This document shows, in pieces, positions 11,640-25,327 of a stretch of DNA of 64,000 nt (its first letter is position 1; each line of letters starts with the position of its first letter). Both the position numbers and the translations under genes were made by a program. This DNA comes from Hirudo medicinalis. Lineage: Eukaryota; Annelida; Clitellata; Hirudinida; Hirudinidae. The stretch is taken from contig MPNW01000033.1 in the NCBI GenBank assembly GCA_011800805.1, forward strand, positions 1 through 64,000, given 5' to 3'. The notes under the pieces were generated by a model, which worked only from the letters and a program-made list of their open reading frames with translations, had not been told where the DNA came from and did not search any database.

Positions 11640-12351
11640 ATGAAATAACTTACTTACTGATCTATTGTTGGACTCGACACATGGTGGATGATATAATAAT
11701 AAAAAATCTAAAATAATGATCCTCATCTTTGTTGAGCAATAAGACAATATAAGCCTTTGGTCAGATAAAAAGCCCTCAAAACCCTATCTTGCTTTCACTT
11801 AACATAATTAAAGCTCAAGTAATGTTTCTTGAATTTGACACAGAATCTTGAAACTTTCTGAAAAATATTTTAGGAATGCTCTCACAAGTTACATTGGGTG
11901 TAATTTCTGTGTAAAACATTACTCAACAAACGCCACTGAGAATGTCCCCGAAACACTATTTTTGACCTCCAGCACCAGTCGGAATGGTTTGAAGCGAATG
12001 CAGGCCTTTTAGACAACTAATAATAAGTTAACAGGCTTAATATAATTGACCAATGGTTTGATGTATATAACTAATGAAATGCCAAACTCAGATAAAAATA
12101 AGTTTTGAATGCTAGAAATGATGAGAACCAAGAAGACTATTTCCCAAGAAAATGTTGAAATGCAAATTTGTTGCTTGGTCAATGGACAATTTACAGACAA
12201 TGAATGCATAGCGCCATGGACTTTTATTTTACAAATGATTCAAACAATTGACTATTTATTCAAAAGAGGAATGTCAATCTCAGGATATCATAACATGACA
12301 TGTCCATGATTGCCCAGCAAAGCTCAAGCATCATAACATTCATCAAGGGTT
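11640..12351. other. UFM1 downstream region, no gene seen
   Basis: No coding exon is recognised. This probably includes the 3' UTR of UFM1. Confidence 0.4.
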
Positions 12352-13558
<1,207 letters not shown>

Positions 13559-14528
13559 TTTGGATATAATCACAGCAAACTACGCAACGTATGTCGAACT
13601 CACAGAAAACGGTAACGCGAGATGAACGTCAGAGACAACAAATAAATCCGAGGGTTATTCAATCGCAAAAATGAACTATTGAAAATTTTATTGTAATGCT
13701 ATATACTGATATTTAATATGACAGGAGATTACTGTTTCTAGACAATTTTATTGCATGTCATGTGAGTCAAGTTAAAATAAATTACGACGTCATTCAAAGG
13801 ACATGCTCGCCATCTCGGGAACACTCTAAAAAAACATATTAAAGACAAACCGGTCGACCCCAATCCCGATTGAGGCGCAAGTTCGCCTGCATTCGGCCCA
13901 CGCCACTAACTAAAGGCATATGACGCGGCAATGCATGCCTCAGCGACGGTGCTGACCAATGTCCAACCACCCATCCACTGAATGCATCCGAACCGTAAGA
14001 TTTTGACGCAGAAAACACAGACCGAGACCAACGCTACCCCGGGAGTCGGTCATAGCTAGAGAACGCGGTTAAAACAAGGCCTTCTATTCCCGCTTCAAAT
14101 AACTCATCCAGGTCAGACTATTCGAAATATCCACCTAAGGCAATGACCAAAATAATAACGTCCGCCAGCCCAGCACAACACAATGCATGGCAACCAAGCC
14201 CCAGCACTGCCACAACATTTCAATACAACCCAACATAAACTTTCCAGCCTCAAAAACAGTCAAATACAACCAATATCTCAGGAATTTGCTGGCCATTGAA
14301 ACTGTTCATCAAGTAGAAAATATTCACAATAATATAACCAATAGCGACAGCGGTAAGACAAGACTAGGTTATCCAGCAGTTGGTTAAAAAGTGGAAAGTG
14401 ACAAATACAACAAAGAAATTTGCATGACAACCAAAAGCTAAGGTACAGTTACTTGATAAGACAGTCTCACAATTAGATTTTTTTTATTACAATGCAAGCA
14501 GTCCTTTGGAGAACATGTGCACAAGAAC
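13559..14528. other. UFM1-XPO1 spacer with GC-rich patch
   Basis: This holds the UFM1 promoter side. A patch richer in GC than its flanks runs at about 13850-14060, with no open frame or known element that I recognise. It may be an old mobile-element fragment. Confidence 0.35.
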
Positions 14529-17500
14529 CTAGTCTTGCATCTCCTCTGGCATCTCGTGTGGTCCGATAATTCCAGGAACCGTCATTTGAACCCTCCTCTT
14601 TTCCTCTTGGGCCTGGAGAATTGCAGCTTCCCTTTCTTCCAAGAAAAGTCCTGTGTTATCCTCTCCAGCAAATTCCTGCAATTAAACAATTTATTTAATA
14701 ACATGTAAAATGATGTGATGTTCAACATCGATGTATTCAAGTGTAAACCCAGCTTACTCGAATTTGTACAATGAAATCTCTGAGATGTTCTTTAAACTGC
14801 GGAATGTCTTGATTGAAACTGAACAGTCCCTCAATGAAGATCTTGATTTGAGCACTATAAATAAAAATTGAAAATTTTTAATTCAAGTCTCTCAAAGTAA
14901 CTCAAAGGAATTAACAATGTCAGCATTCACTTTAAAGCTCTTGATGAATAAAACACTTACTCGTTCAAGTGAGGGAAGGCAGCTTTGAAAAGGTTGGCGA
15001 GGAATTCTTGCACGTAAATCATGTTTTGTAATGCATCAATGTTTGGACCAAGAGGTACAGTAATTTTGTTCATCTCCACAAGGCTGAACATATAGGCAAG
15101 TATTGTGGCATGCATCATGAGACCTGCACTGTGAGAACTATCAGTGACAACAGAGAAGATATGTTGCAATATGTCAGTGTAATAGGTTTGGTAGAAACTC
15201 TGGGCAGCAATGTCATTAAGTGCAACATTTTGCAGCATCTGATAAAGGATGCTAAGGCCTGTATCAGCCACATTCCTCATTGTATGCTTAAAACCCCAGA
15301 TGACAGAGTCCAAGACCAGTTTGAACTGTGCCGGAGGAATTGCCAAAAATGCAGAGAAGCAATGAGAATTGACTGCCTGGAGAAGCAGAAAGAAGTTTGT
15401 TCGATGCTCAGGAAAATCTTCGAAGTTTCTGTTTATCATATCTAATGTGCACTCAAAAACTGCACTGAAGATTTGGGGTACATCCTTAGTAATGTGGCCT
15501 TCAAGTTTGTTAACAATTGTCGCCATGGTACTTAGTACTTCAGCTTCACGAGCCGAAGGTACATTCCTTTGATAATCCATGAGAACGGCATCCAACAGTG
15601 GCGGAACAAAGTTTTCGGAAGCTACCTGAGGATCCGTGCATCTGTTGACCCATCCCGATATGAGCTTCAGTGTTTCTTTCTTGACAGTTCTCATGCTTTT
15701 AATCAAAGGCTGTTTAGTAACATTCTCTCCATTGGCAATGATGGCACTAGAAACATTCTCACTCATAACTTTGTAGACGTTCAACATGTCTAGATAAATG
15801 CGGCCAAGCTGTGTGATGTAAGGATGTCCTAGAGCCTTGCATGCTCTAACATTTGTCTTGAGGATGTTGCCCAATTGTTTGACGGCATCGTGGTCCTTTA
15901 AAATTTCAACATTCCGAGATGCTTGAGAAATAACTCCATCCCAAACTTGGTTAGGTAAGATCATGTACTTCTCAATAAGTCTCTCTTGTTGAGGTTGGTC
16001 TGTTTGAGCAGAGATCATGAAACCAATGGCTTCATAAAAAGTGTGCACTTGTTGTGGTTGGAGATCGCATATTATGGTATTGATCGAATTGAGAATCTCA
16101 TCTATGAAGGGCATAGTTTCGCCGACCTGAACTTGAACAAAATGACGTCTACACTTCTGAGCTATCTTTATGAAAGTATCACAGGCCATGTCTTGCACTC
16201 CATCATGGGTTTCATGCATGAATTCAAAAAGCTTGTTAACAACAGTTTTTAGGAATCTCCAATGAGCTCTGAGAAATCTTGGATATTGTCCAACAACATA
16301 CATGATGTTCGATGCTATTATGGCTTTGTTGTCTTTGCCCCTTTTCTGCTCACACAACCCAAGAAGCTCCTTAATAACAGTCACCAAGAATCTCTTTTCA
16401 TCTTCTTCATGCATGGCACCACTGATTGAGCCAATGGCCCAGCAAAGTGTGTTGAGGTTCCTCCAGGACCATTCTGAACCATTAACTTGATTGTGCAGCT
16501 TCTCAGTCATTATATTCTCAGTGTCTACATAGTCCAAATGGGTAAGATAAACTAGAGTTTCCCTCATGGTCCTGTACATGTTTATTGAGTCTGTGTCCTT
16601 CATAAACTCTCTTACAACCTCTCCTTGGTCATTCTCAACAACCAGGACTTCCTCTGGTTTGGCCATCCTTGAGATCATTATGCGACGAACCTTACTGAGT
16701 ACAGGTGTGTAAATAGTTCGTCTGGGTACTTCAATTGTCTTGTTGAAGAAGAGAGGATTAACAGCAGTGTATGGGCTTTCCCTATAAAGATCTGCAGCCA
16801 GGGTGTTCCAATACTCAAGGCAAATTTTAAAGATTTCTGTCTCTTCAACCTCTGAGATCAACACCAAATAGGTCATGGTCTGCAAACCAGAAGGCAAAAC
16901 GTAAGACATTTGAAAGATAAATTTCTCAAAGTATACTCACATCAACAAGGGACGACTCTAGTTCTGCATTCCTTTCAATGAGTTGTCCATGTTCTTTGAG
17001 GAATGTGCACAAGAACAAACTCAAATTTTGAATGAAGTTCTGCTCATCGTCCCTACCCATTTTGTATGCCTCCCTAATGTTTGTGGTGGTTGGCAACATC
17101 TAAAAAACAAGGTAATGTAAAAATAAACATAAAATCTCTCAAAAGGAGCAATCAAGAAGTACTGTCAAACCTGCTTCAGTTGGGTAAGAGTTGAGGTGAA
17201 GATTCGAACAAACTGCTCATCATATTGTGTTGCCTGAACACCAGCTATTTCTGTGAGTGCCTTAAGAGTTACATTTCTGAACAATGGTACATTCAGGAAC
17301 TTAAAGACAAGAGTCGAGACAAGATTCGTTTCAAAGATGTAACCAAGTGGAATCCAGTTTAAAAATCTCAAAAGAGTGTCAAGAGTGGCACCAACCAACA
17401 ATGCATTCTGTGAGTTTTCCATGACAAACTGACAGAGTTCAAAGATTTTAGCGAATTCACTGCACATGCTCTCTTTTAGATGTTTTGCTTTTGTTTGAGT

Positions 17501-18067
17501 CATCTGTCCGCTCGAAAAGTCAAAGACCTCCTCACTCAGAAGCTTCAAGATGATCATGTTATTCTGACAGAGTGATTCATTTGTTTTGCTTGCCCCAACA
17601 ATATCACTAATGAAGGTTGGCCAATTCTGAGGCCACTCATACTTAAGTATTTGAACAAGGATCATGTTTAGTTTTCCTAAATAAACTTTCTCTGATTCAG
17701 CAAGCGATGCATCTGAAGAGGTCTTAATTATCAAGCTTACAATATATTTCCTTATTCCTTCACATTGAGGTCTTGGGAGAACCTTCCATCTGACCTTGAT
17801 GACATTTTCCAAAATTTGAAGAGCATAGTACTTGGTCTGTTGGCTCATTGAGAATTCAAGTATTCCATCTACTCTTGTCCAAGCATCAGGGTGCTCTTTG
17901 AATGCAGTTAAGACATCCTGAGCACTTTTTTGCTGTTGTCCTGAGCTACTGTACATGCAATTAACAATATTGTCAAGAAGCTGGACATCAAATTTCTGGC
18001 TAAAATCCAACAGTTTGGAAGCTTGTTCAGCCAAAGAAGTCATGACTTCAAATTCTGCGACAGGCAT
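14529..18067 (-). CDS. XPO1: Exportin-1 (CRM1)
   Basis: There are five coding exons: 17171-18067, 16941-17099, 14961-16879, 14758-14854 and 14529-14675. All are in phase and give 1072 residues, essentially the family length. The protein is the RanGTP-dependent receptor that carries leucine-rich NES cargo and several RNPs out of the nucleus. The importin-beta N-terminal region covers roughly residues 40-110 (KEHPDAWTRVDGILEF), followed by HEAT repeats throughout. The middle is nearly invariant (AKPEEVLVVENDQGEVV, FVPPLLDAVLMDYQRN). The cargo-groove cysteine lies in LLGLCEQKRG and falls at residue 528 by my count, the same number as in human, so leptomycin B sensitivity is expected. The C-terminus ends MPEEMQD. 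The ATG at 18067 gives MPVAEFEVMTSL; the second Met is a possible start. The 5' UTR is probably interrupted near 18070. Confidence 0.98.
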
Positions 18068-19983
18068 CTATGATATATCCTTGTAGCTTTTATCCTAGAA
18101 TGTTAAAACATTTTAAACATTAAAGTAATCCAAGCAAAATTTCCAAAATAATCACGTCTCATCGCTTTAACAAAATGAATAAATCCTGTTTAAATTTGTC
18201 TAAAGTTGCCTAAAGCCTAAACCAAGCAATCTTTCGAAATTGCGAATTCAGACTCGACGGTCCAGATTTTCAAACATCGCATGAGAATCACTGAGGTGAC
18301 TGGCGCGGATATTTAAATCGATCTGAGAAACGCCCAGAGTACGCAAGAGCGACATAAACCAAATTATACTCACAGCAACCGCCTATCAACCCAATCACAA
18401 AAAATTGACGACAATGGACGTTCACCACGAGAGTATAAGAGAACAGCCAATTCTATAAACAACCGGTCAGAACTGGAAAGCGACGCCATTCCTAAACGTT
18501 GTCGGATTCGAGGCATGGAAAAATCCGTGAGATTATAGCAAATGTTTAAAGCTTTTACACAGCTTATAGCAACATATTTACATTAGAAACATTTACACAA
18601 GTTGAACTTAATCAATTCAAAGTCAAAATATTAACCAATTGCTATTTTTTTAGCAAAAACAACGCACTTCTACAATCTATTAGATGTTGTCGGACGTTGT
18701 CGGAAAATCGTGATCACAGATTGGCTAACTAGAACTGAAAAATCAAAAGTACGTTTGTAATTTTAATTTTAAACAATGAGCAGTATAAATTTTGGGTTTT
18801 TATAAATTATTTAATTTTAAATAGCAATTACAAAGTAAGTTGTATGTATTTGGTGTAGCTTTGTTATAAACATTTTAAAGATTAAATTTTATTTACATTT
18901 TTAATTATTGTCAAATATTTTTAACAAAAAGCAATGCCCAGCGCATCTATTCAAGACAGAAAGAATATTACCGTGGCTAACATAAGCTGCGCTAGGACCG
19001 GTGCATCGTGGGAAGCACCCTAGAGCCCCGGGGAGGGCTGGTATCCGCATGCTTATTCATATCGACCTTAAATTTGGTGTTTCTCTGCGATTCTTCCATT
19101 TAGTGCTGTCGTCTACCTGCTTAGGAGCTTTGTACAAATGACAGTACTCTCGCTGTTGCTTTAACACGTATTGATCTCAGGCTGCTTAAATGTTTGAGTT
19201 TTGAGTATATTTGGCTAATGAATTTGCATAAGGACTTTTAACAACAACGTTCATGGCTTCCGAAATACCATAAATCAAATTATCCAGAGGTACCAGTAAC
19301 AAAAAGTCGTCACTTCTCGCCTTTAAGTCCAATGGTACCTGCGATGAACGATACCTAGAGTGTTATCCTAATTTTGTGCAGAGCTACAATATCCAAACTC
19401 AAAAATAAATGCTTATGAATTTCATTTTAAGGCAACACTTTGGAAACCGAAGGTGGGATGTTTTAATGGAAATAGCAGTAAAAATGAATTGAGCCTGCCG
19501 CAATGAAAGACAAAATGAGAAATTAAGATAACTAAATCCAAAATGGCACAACATAAGTCTTGACTTTCAGTCAACTGAGCAAAACAACTCTAATCAGAAT
19601 AAAATAACACCTTATCAGCCAGCAACATGATATGACTAACTCCAGTGATGGTCAAGGGCTTTCAGTGAAGTTTGGTCAAGGTATTTAGTTACCACAGCCA
19701 AGCACAGAGATTAATACCACATACAGAGCATACATAATTGTAATGATATATTAAATCAGGTAATTCATTCCATTTACAGCAAGGCAGCAGGGCAACAATA
19801 GCAATGCCTCCCTGACAAATCCCTGACCACATTATGTAAAGTTTATGTACAGTTTGATTCTACCAAACAGTATCATTTAACAACTCTGCTGCTAGGTGAA
19901 GAGGTCATAAAAAGAAAGGCATTTTTGATAAAGCAAATTTAGTTTATTGAAGCTGCCAGAATGGGCATTTTCCAAATGCATGC
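18068..19983. other. Spacer between XPO1 and N4BP2-like gene
   Basis: No gene is recognised. A short GC-rich segment lies at about 18985-19050 (around GACCGGTGCATCGTGGG); I cannot assign it to a known small RNA. The last part probably holds the 3' UTR of the N4BP2-like gene. Confidence 0.4.
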
Positions 19984-22900
19984 TTATCGTCTGCCCAGGT
20001 TCACTTTCAAGATGCCTGGGGTTGCCTCTGTGAACCTGAAAATGATATTTCATGAAAGAAGGATGCTGAACAAATAAGAGTGCAAAAGTAGTTTATAGAG
20101 CTAAAATATCGAGAGATAAAATATCGGACTAACTCAATACTTACAAAATGTTGTTCCTCTTGAGATAATTTTCAATGCATGGCTTTATTTTGGCAACTCC
20201 TCCTGCGCTATGAATTCCCCGACCAGTTATCACAAAGAGATGAGGCCTTTTTCGAGACAATTCATTCAAGTGTCCTGAGAATATCTGTGAGATGAGATCC
20301 AGTGCCTCTTTGACTTTCAAGCCATGGAGATCGAGTGAACCGGTGTGCAATGAACATTCTGTCCTGAGTTATCAAAGAAGAAAATTAAATTGATGAGAAT
20401 TCAGAAGAAAAAAGATTATATGCATTGGTTTGCAACAATAGTGTAGTAACTCACATTTTCTTTAACAAAAGTTCAGAGCACAATTTCCTCTCTTCAAAAT
20501 ATTTCTGCTTACAGTTCTTAGCAGTCATGGAATAAAAGTGGGCCTGAGGAAACTTCCTTTGACTGAAGGCATCTTTGGCTTTCCCGATGAATTCCTTATA
20601 CATACTCTGAGACCTTTTCATCTTCTCAACTGTATCTGAATATGCCTGATGAAGACTCATGTTACCATCTCTATTTCCCACAGACATCTTATTGTACATC
20701 TGCAGAATAAATGTGTTAATATCTTAAAATATTATTTAGAATTTTGGAGATCAAATAAAAATAATTTTCAGCATAAACAAGTAAATGACCTCTAGGCTGG
20801 CTTCTATTGCTTTAATTAGTTGATTGTTTTCAAGTTCTGCTGCATATTCATCGGTCATTGAAACTTCAGCATGTGCCACCAACTGGGGAGAGTCCTCAAT
20901 TGTTTTCACAGCAATATCTAGCATGTACCTGTTTTGATATTAACTCAATTGTACAATTAGTGTCTTTTGTTTGATTGCAAAGCCAACTCTGGGCAGTAGA
21001 TGAAATGTATGCTAAAAATACATGCACATGAAATCTAATTGTGGAAATTAACATTAAAATTTACAAACCCAGAAGCTCCAAATATATTGTCAAGAATCTG
21101 TTTGTTGATATGTGGGAACTTTTCATGCAGCTGCTTCAGCTTGATCTTTGTTGACAGAGAATTCACAAGGTTAGGTACAGGAAGATCCTATCAAATGAAT
21201 ATTTAAAAGCAACTTATGTAATCAAATATAAAATATACATTTATTCAATAAAATGATAACCATTAATTCTGGGAAGGAATCCAATTCATTAAGGTTGCAG
21301 TCCACATTTGTTTCAATGCCATCTTTTATAATCTGATCATTGTTTGACTCTGGATTGCCTGAAATAAGGCATTCAATGAGTAACTGCTCAGTTGTCAAAT
21401 TACAACTTTAATGAAATCTTACCGGTAGTTGAGCCATTTATCCAAGTTTGATGAATCATATGTGCCAACTCCAAGGACATCTCAATCACGTAACCCTTCC
21501 CATTTATTGAAGCTGCAAGAAAAATTATGTATTTAGAAGTCCTTCTCTATGAAATTTATGAGTAATTTTGCAACATTGTCCTTTATACAATAAAAACATT
21601 TGAAAGTTTATATAAAAAAACCCTCCAAAATAAATCATGTTTGGTTGTCATGGATGGAGCCCTTATTCCAATGATTTAAATATCAAACAAATTTAAAGAA
21701 ATGCCAACGTTTAAAATTGGATGGCCTGCCAAAGAGCTTCATCAACTGATCCCCAAGTTCGGGGCTGATATTCAAAGGTGGAAGTCCTTCGAAAGATGAA
21801 TCACAATCCTTGTCGATATCCTCGGGAGGTTCAAATTCGGGAACCTGCGAATCGCTCGGCACTTCGTCCTCGTCGCACGAGGGTTGGAGGGCATCTCCAT
21901 CACATTCGGAAATGTCTGGCGAGTCATCACGACGTTTTCCAAATTCAGTCAGGGCATCCACTAAAACATTTGGTTCGTTTCTCTTTTCTGCATACAATCG
22001 TTTGATGTAATCGGGGTCAACATCGGGGAAGCAGTTTTCAAGGAGTTGCAGCAACTGGCAATCATCCATTAGGTCATTGCAGGTCTGAGCACTCCTATCG
22101 AGCCCGTACCTTAGAGGTCTCTTTGACGGCGTGTTGTGAGAGGACGACGTATTGATCCATGCAACAAACTCCTTGCGAGGGGTCAAAACAGTCTGAAAAT
22201 TATCCACAGTGGCTGGATAACCTTGTTCTTCAAATAAATCAATCAAAGCAAAATCATCATCATCAGTTCCCACACCTATCTCAACCAAGGTAGATAATTT
22301 AGCAACTTCTTCCAATTTATCTGATAACCCTTTCAAATCCAGCTCTTTATCGTATTTCTCGACATCAGAAGATTCGGATACCTCGAAACCATGGTCGACG
22401 CAGTCATCATAATCTACAGATCGTTCAATGGTAGCATCACCTTCCTCCTGTTCGTTAGCATTCGCCGAACCTGATTCCAAACAATCATTAAAAGTCACAT
22501 TGCTTTTAAATTCACCACTCAATTTAAGAACGTCCGAACTTTCGTGGACTTCTTCGTTGGATTTCATGTCTAAAGATTCCTTCTCAATGGGCAGAATTTC
22601 ATCACAACCACTGGGCAAATCCATTCCATCATCAAAATCGGTTTTTTTGTTATCCTCCCCCCAATTCATCCACTCTCCGAGCGTCGTGCACTCCCCATCC
22701 CACGTGCTCTCTGCATTCACCGCAACTGCCGTTTCAAAACCGCGACTCGATTCCGAGCTTGTAGCTCCATTATTGCAGTCAGATTCCTCAGATCTATTTC
22801 CATATCTATAAAATGACATTGAAGATATGTAGTATTAATGTGTTTATGTTAGAAATCAATTATTAGATTCATGGCATTATCATGATTAAGGTCTTACTTC

Positions 22901-23590
22901 ATGCTTGGCCAATCGCTATCAACTGGAGCATTGGTGGGTGGAGCAAGATTGATGACATCAGATGTAGAAGGAGATTGCTTCTGATGGCTGCAAGATGACC
23001 CCAGACCTGTTTTGCAGGTATTCGAATCCTTAGATTTCCCTCCAACCATGTTTAAAAGGCTGTTACCAGTTACATTGTTGTCATATCTACTCAGCATGCT
23101 TATGATTTTGTCTTTCTTCACACCATGGATATTTTTTCTGTTGGAAATGAATCATGCAGAGATCCAGGAGAGTTCGAGATGCGTGGTCTCGAAAAAGGAT
23201 GCAACTTACTTCGCCAGGAGCCCTGGCTGCAACCTCCACTGAACGTCGGGTTCAATGACTTCGACTCGGTAGCCAAACTTTGAAGCCTGTAAGTAAACAG
23301 ACCCTAATTATCTTAGTGGTGATAATCTACATTACAAGTAATAACATCAAGCATGTGAGCTTAAAATAAGAAAATCAATATTCACCAGGGCAGCGTAGGG
23401 CAACATCTCCCATATTTGAGTGTTTGTGTTGTCAATAATGACTGGATTTTTGCATTGCTTCATAGCTTGTTCAGCTGGAATTTAAAATAAAAGCGTATAA
23501 GCATTTATGTGAAATTATCAAGTTTATTAATAATAATAATGTATATATAATAATAATAATAATATAACAATAAAACATGTTAATTGTAAG

Positions 23591-23639
<49 letters not shown>

Positions 23640-25010
23640 CTGAACTCTCCAATTGCTATTCTTTGTAATGCTAATTATATTTTGTAATCATGTACACCTT
23701 TTTGGCGATTCCAGTCATGAGCAGTTGAAAGGTTGGAGGCTGAATAATTGTAAATTCCACTATTTGAGAAGTAATCATCTGTAGACAAGATCACCCCATT
23801 GAAACGGATTTGCCTAGTAGCAAGATGGAGATGTTAACATCTTTACCCACAACAATTTGATGATTGATTTATTTTGATAATTTCATAATAATGAGTTAGC
23901 TACCTTACCAAATCTCAATTAATGATCTGTCATTCACATATGAGATTTGTGTATAGCCTAATATGTTTGACAAAGGTAACTTAATTGTTGAATTATATAA
24001 TACCCATCCCTATAAATTTAACTTAGTAAAGATGAGTTTCATGATTATAAACTGCTACTCATTCACTCAGAGGACAGTAAAGAAACTTACCTTGCAAGAG
24101 TCGACTTTCCTGAACCTGGGCAGCCCCTGAGCAGAACCAAAACTTTTTCACTGTTTGTTATGTACTGCTTGATCAGAGCTGTGGCATCTTTCTGAGACAT
24201 GACAGTTGAGCAACTTGAGCCTTCATTTTTCTGTGAGTTGTTTTTGTTATCAATTACAGTCCCTGGTTTTGCAATAGGAGAGAGACCAGTAAATGATTGC
24301 GATGCATTTATTCTATATCCAAGCGAGTTTTGATAAAAATTATTTGGAAATCTTGGTGGAATCTGATGAACCGGAGGCAAATAATTTGCAAATTGTGTTG
24401 AAGGCAAAGGATAGGCACTACGGAATGGTTTAGGAAGAAAGTCACTCAAATATATTGATGGAGGAATATGGCCTGCCATCCGTGGCGGGTGGTAAGGAAA
24501 TCTCTGTAGGTTATGTTGAGCATATCCACCTTTAGGTAAATTTCCTGAAGATCCAAACTCTAACAGCTGTTCTACAGCTTTATTTGCTGGAAATAATACT
24601 ATATTATTATAATACTATATAATATATTATCATATTGTCGATTAAACGGGGAAAAAGTTAGACTTTAACAAACAGAAACTTACTGTCGCCATTCAAAGCA
24701 TAAACAACATCTTCGATGATTTGAGGGTCAATGCAACCCGAGAACATTTCATAAATATATTGAACGTTGTTCATCCTGTCCTCTAATAAAGAAAATATTG
24801 ATAGTAACAAAATTTATGACATGCTTTTATGTTAGACTACTTTTGCATAAAATGAATCTTAATAATTGGGGCACACCGACAGTTTTGTCAAACCACTAAA
24901 CATGTAATTATCACGGGTCAGAATGTTTACTTCAATCTCATGTTAATGTATACTTTTCTTACCTTTTGTTAAAAATAAAGATGGAGACAAACAATTTTCG
25001 ATCTGTGAAA
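19984..25010 (-). CDS. N4BP2: N4BP2-type protein: CUE, P-loop kinase, DUF1771 and Smr domains
   Basis: Phase-consistent exons in gene order: one ending at 24963, then 24684-24782, 24091-24586, 23698-23813, 23386-23474, 23210-23286, 22898-23137, 21709-22805, 21423-21512, 21261-21358, 21069-21187, 20790-20928, 20455-20699, 20145-20363 and 19984-20035. Domains in order: a CUE-like helix bundle (NVQYIYEMF); a P-loop kinase with GCPGSGKST, then STDDYF, AHDWN, NPVIIDNTN and NIHGVKKDKI; a long acidic linker; a second CUE-like segment (LHEKFPHINKQILDNIFG); DUF1771; and a C-terminal Smr domain with LDLHGL and VITGRG. Human N4BP2 has 5'-polynucleotide kinase and nicking activity. The related Smr proteins Cue2 and NONU-1 cut mRNA at stalled ribosomes. 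The very first exon and the donor at 21709 (GTTGGC) are uncertain. The modelled protein is about 1,060 residues, shorter than the human one. Confidence 0.92.
23591..23636. repeat. (AAT)n microsatellite in N4BP2-like intron
   Basis: A perfect run of AAT triplets ends with AATAAATACTG. A looser AAT-rich tract precedes it from about 23528. It lies between the exons 23386-23474 and 23698-23813. Confidence 0.9.
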
Positions 25011-25327
25011 GTTCAGCTATTTCGTATTAGTTAGATGTTAATTATAAAACATAATATGAAAACTAACCGAAGATAATGAACTATAAATTTCAAAATAAAT
25101 TAAACTCATTGGTTAAACAAAACATCCAGCATATTTTAGATATTTATTTTAAAAATATAAAATATAAATAATTTGAGTTAATTTGTTTGCATCAGTCGCG
25201 ATAATAAAGTTCCATGTGTATTGAATTTCCAGTTTTCACTTCGTCGCCTATGATCTTTTCACCAAGAAATATTACATGCATACGACATCGTCTTGTTAAT
25301 TTAAGTTAAGTTAAAGTAAGCCTAAAA
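25011..25327. promoter_or_regulatory. Divergent promoter region of N4BP2-like gene and THADA
   Basis: About 300 bases separate the earliest N4BP2-like exon I can place (minus) from the THADA ATG at 25328 (plus). No other gene lies between them, so both promoters must sit here. I see no clear TATA box. Confidence 0.45.

Noticed and set aside
15110..16490. Several plus-strand open frames
   Set aside because: They lie opposite the largest XPO1 exon and are shadows of it.
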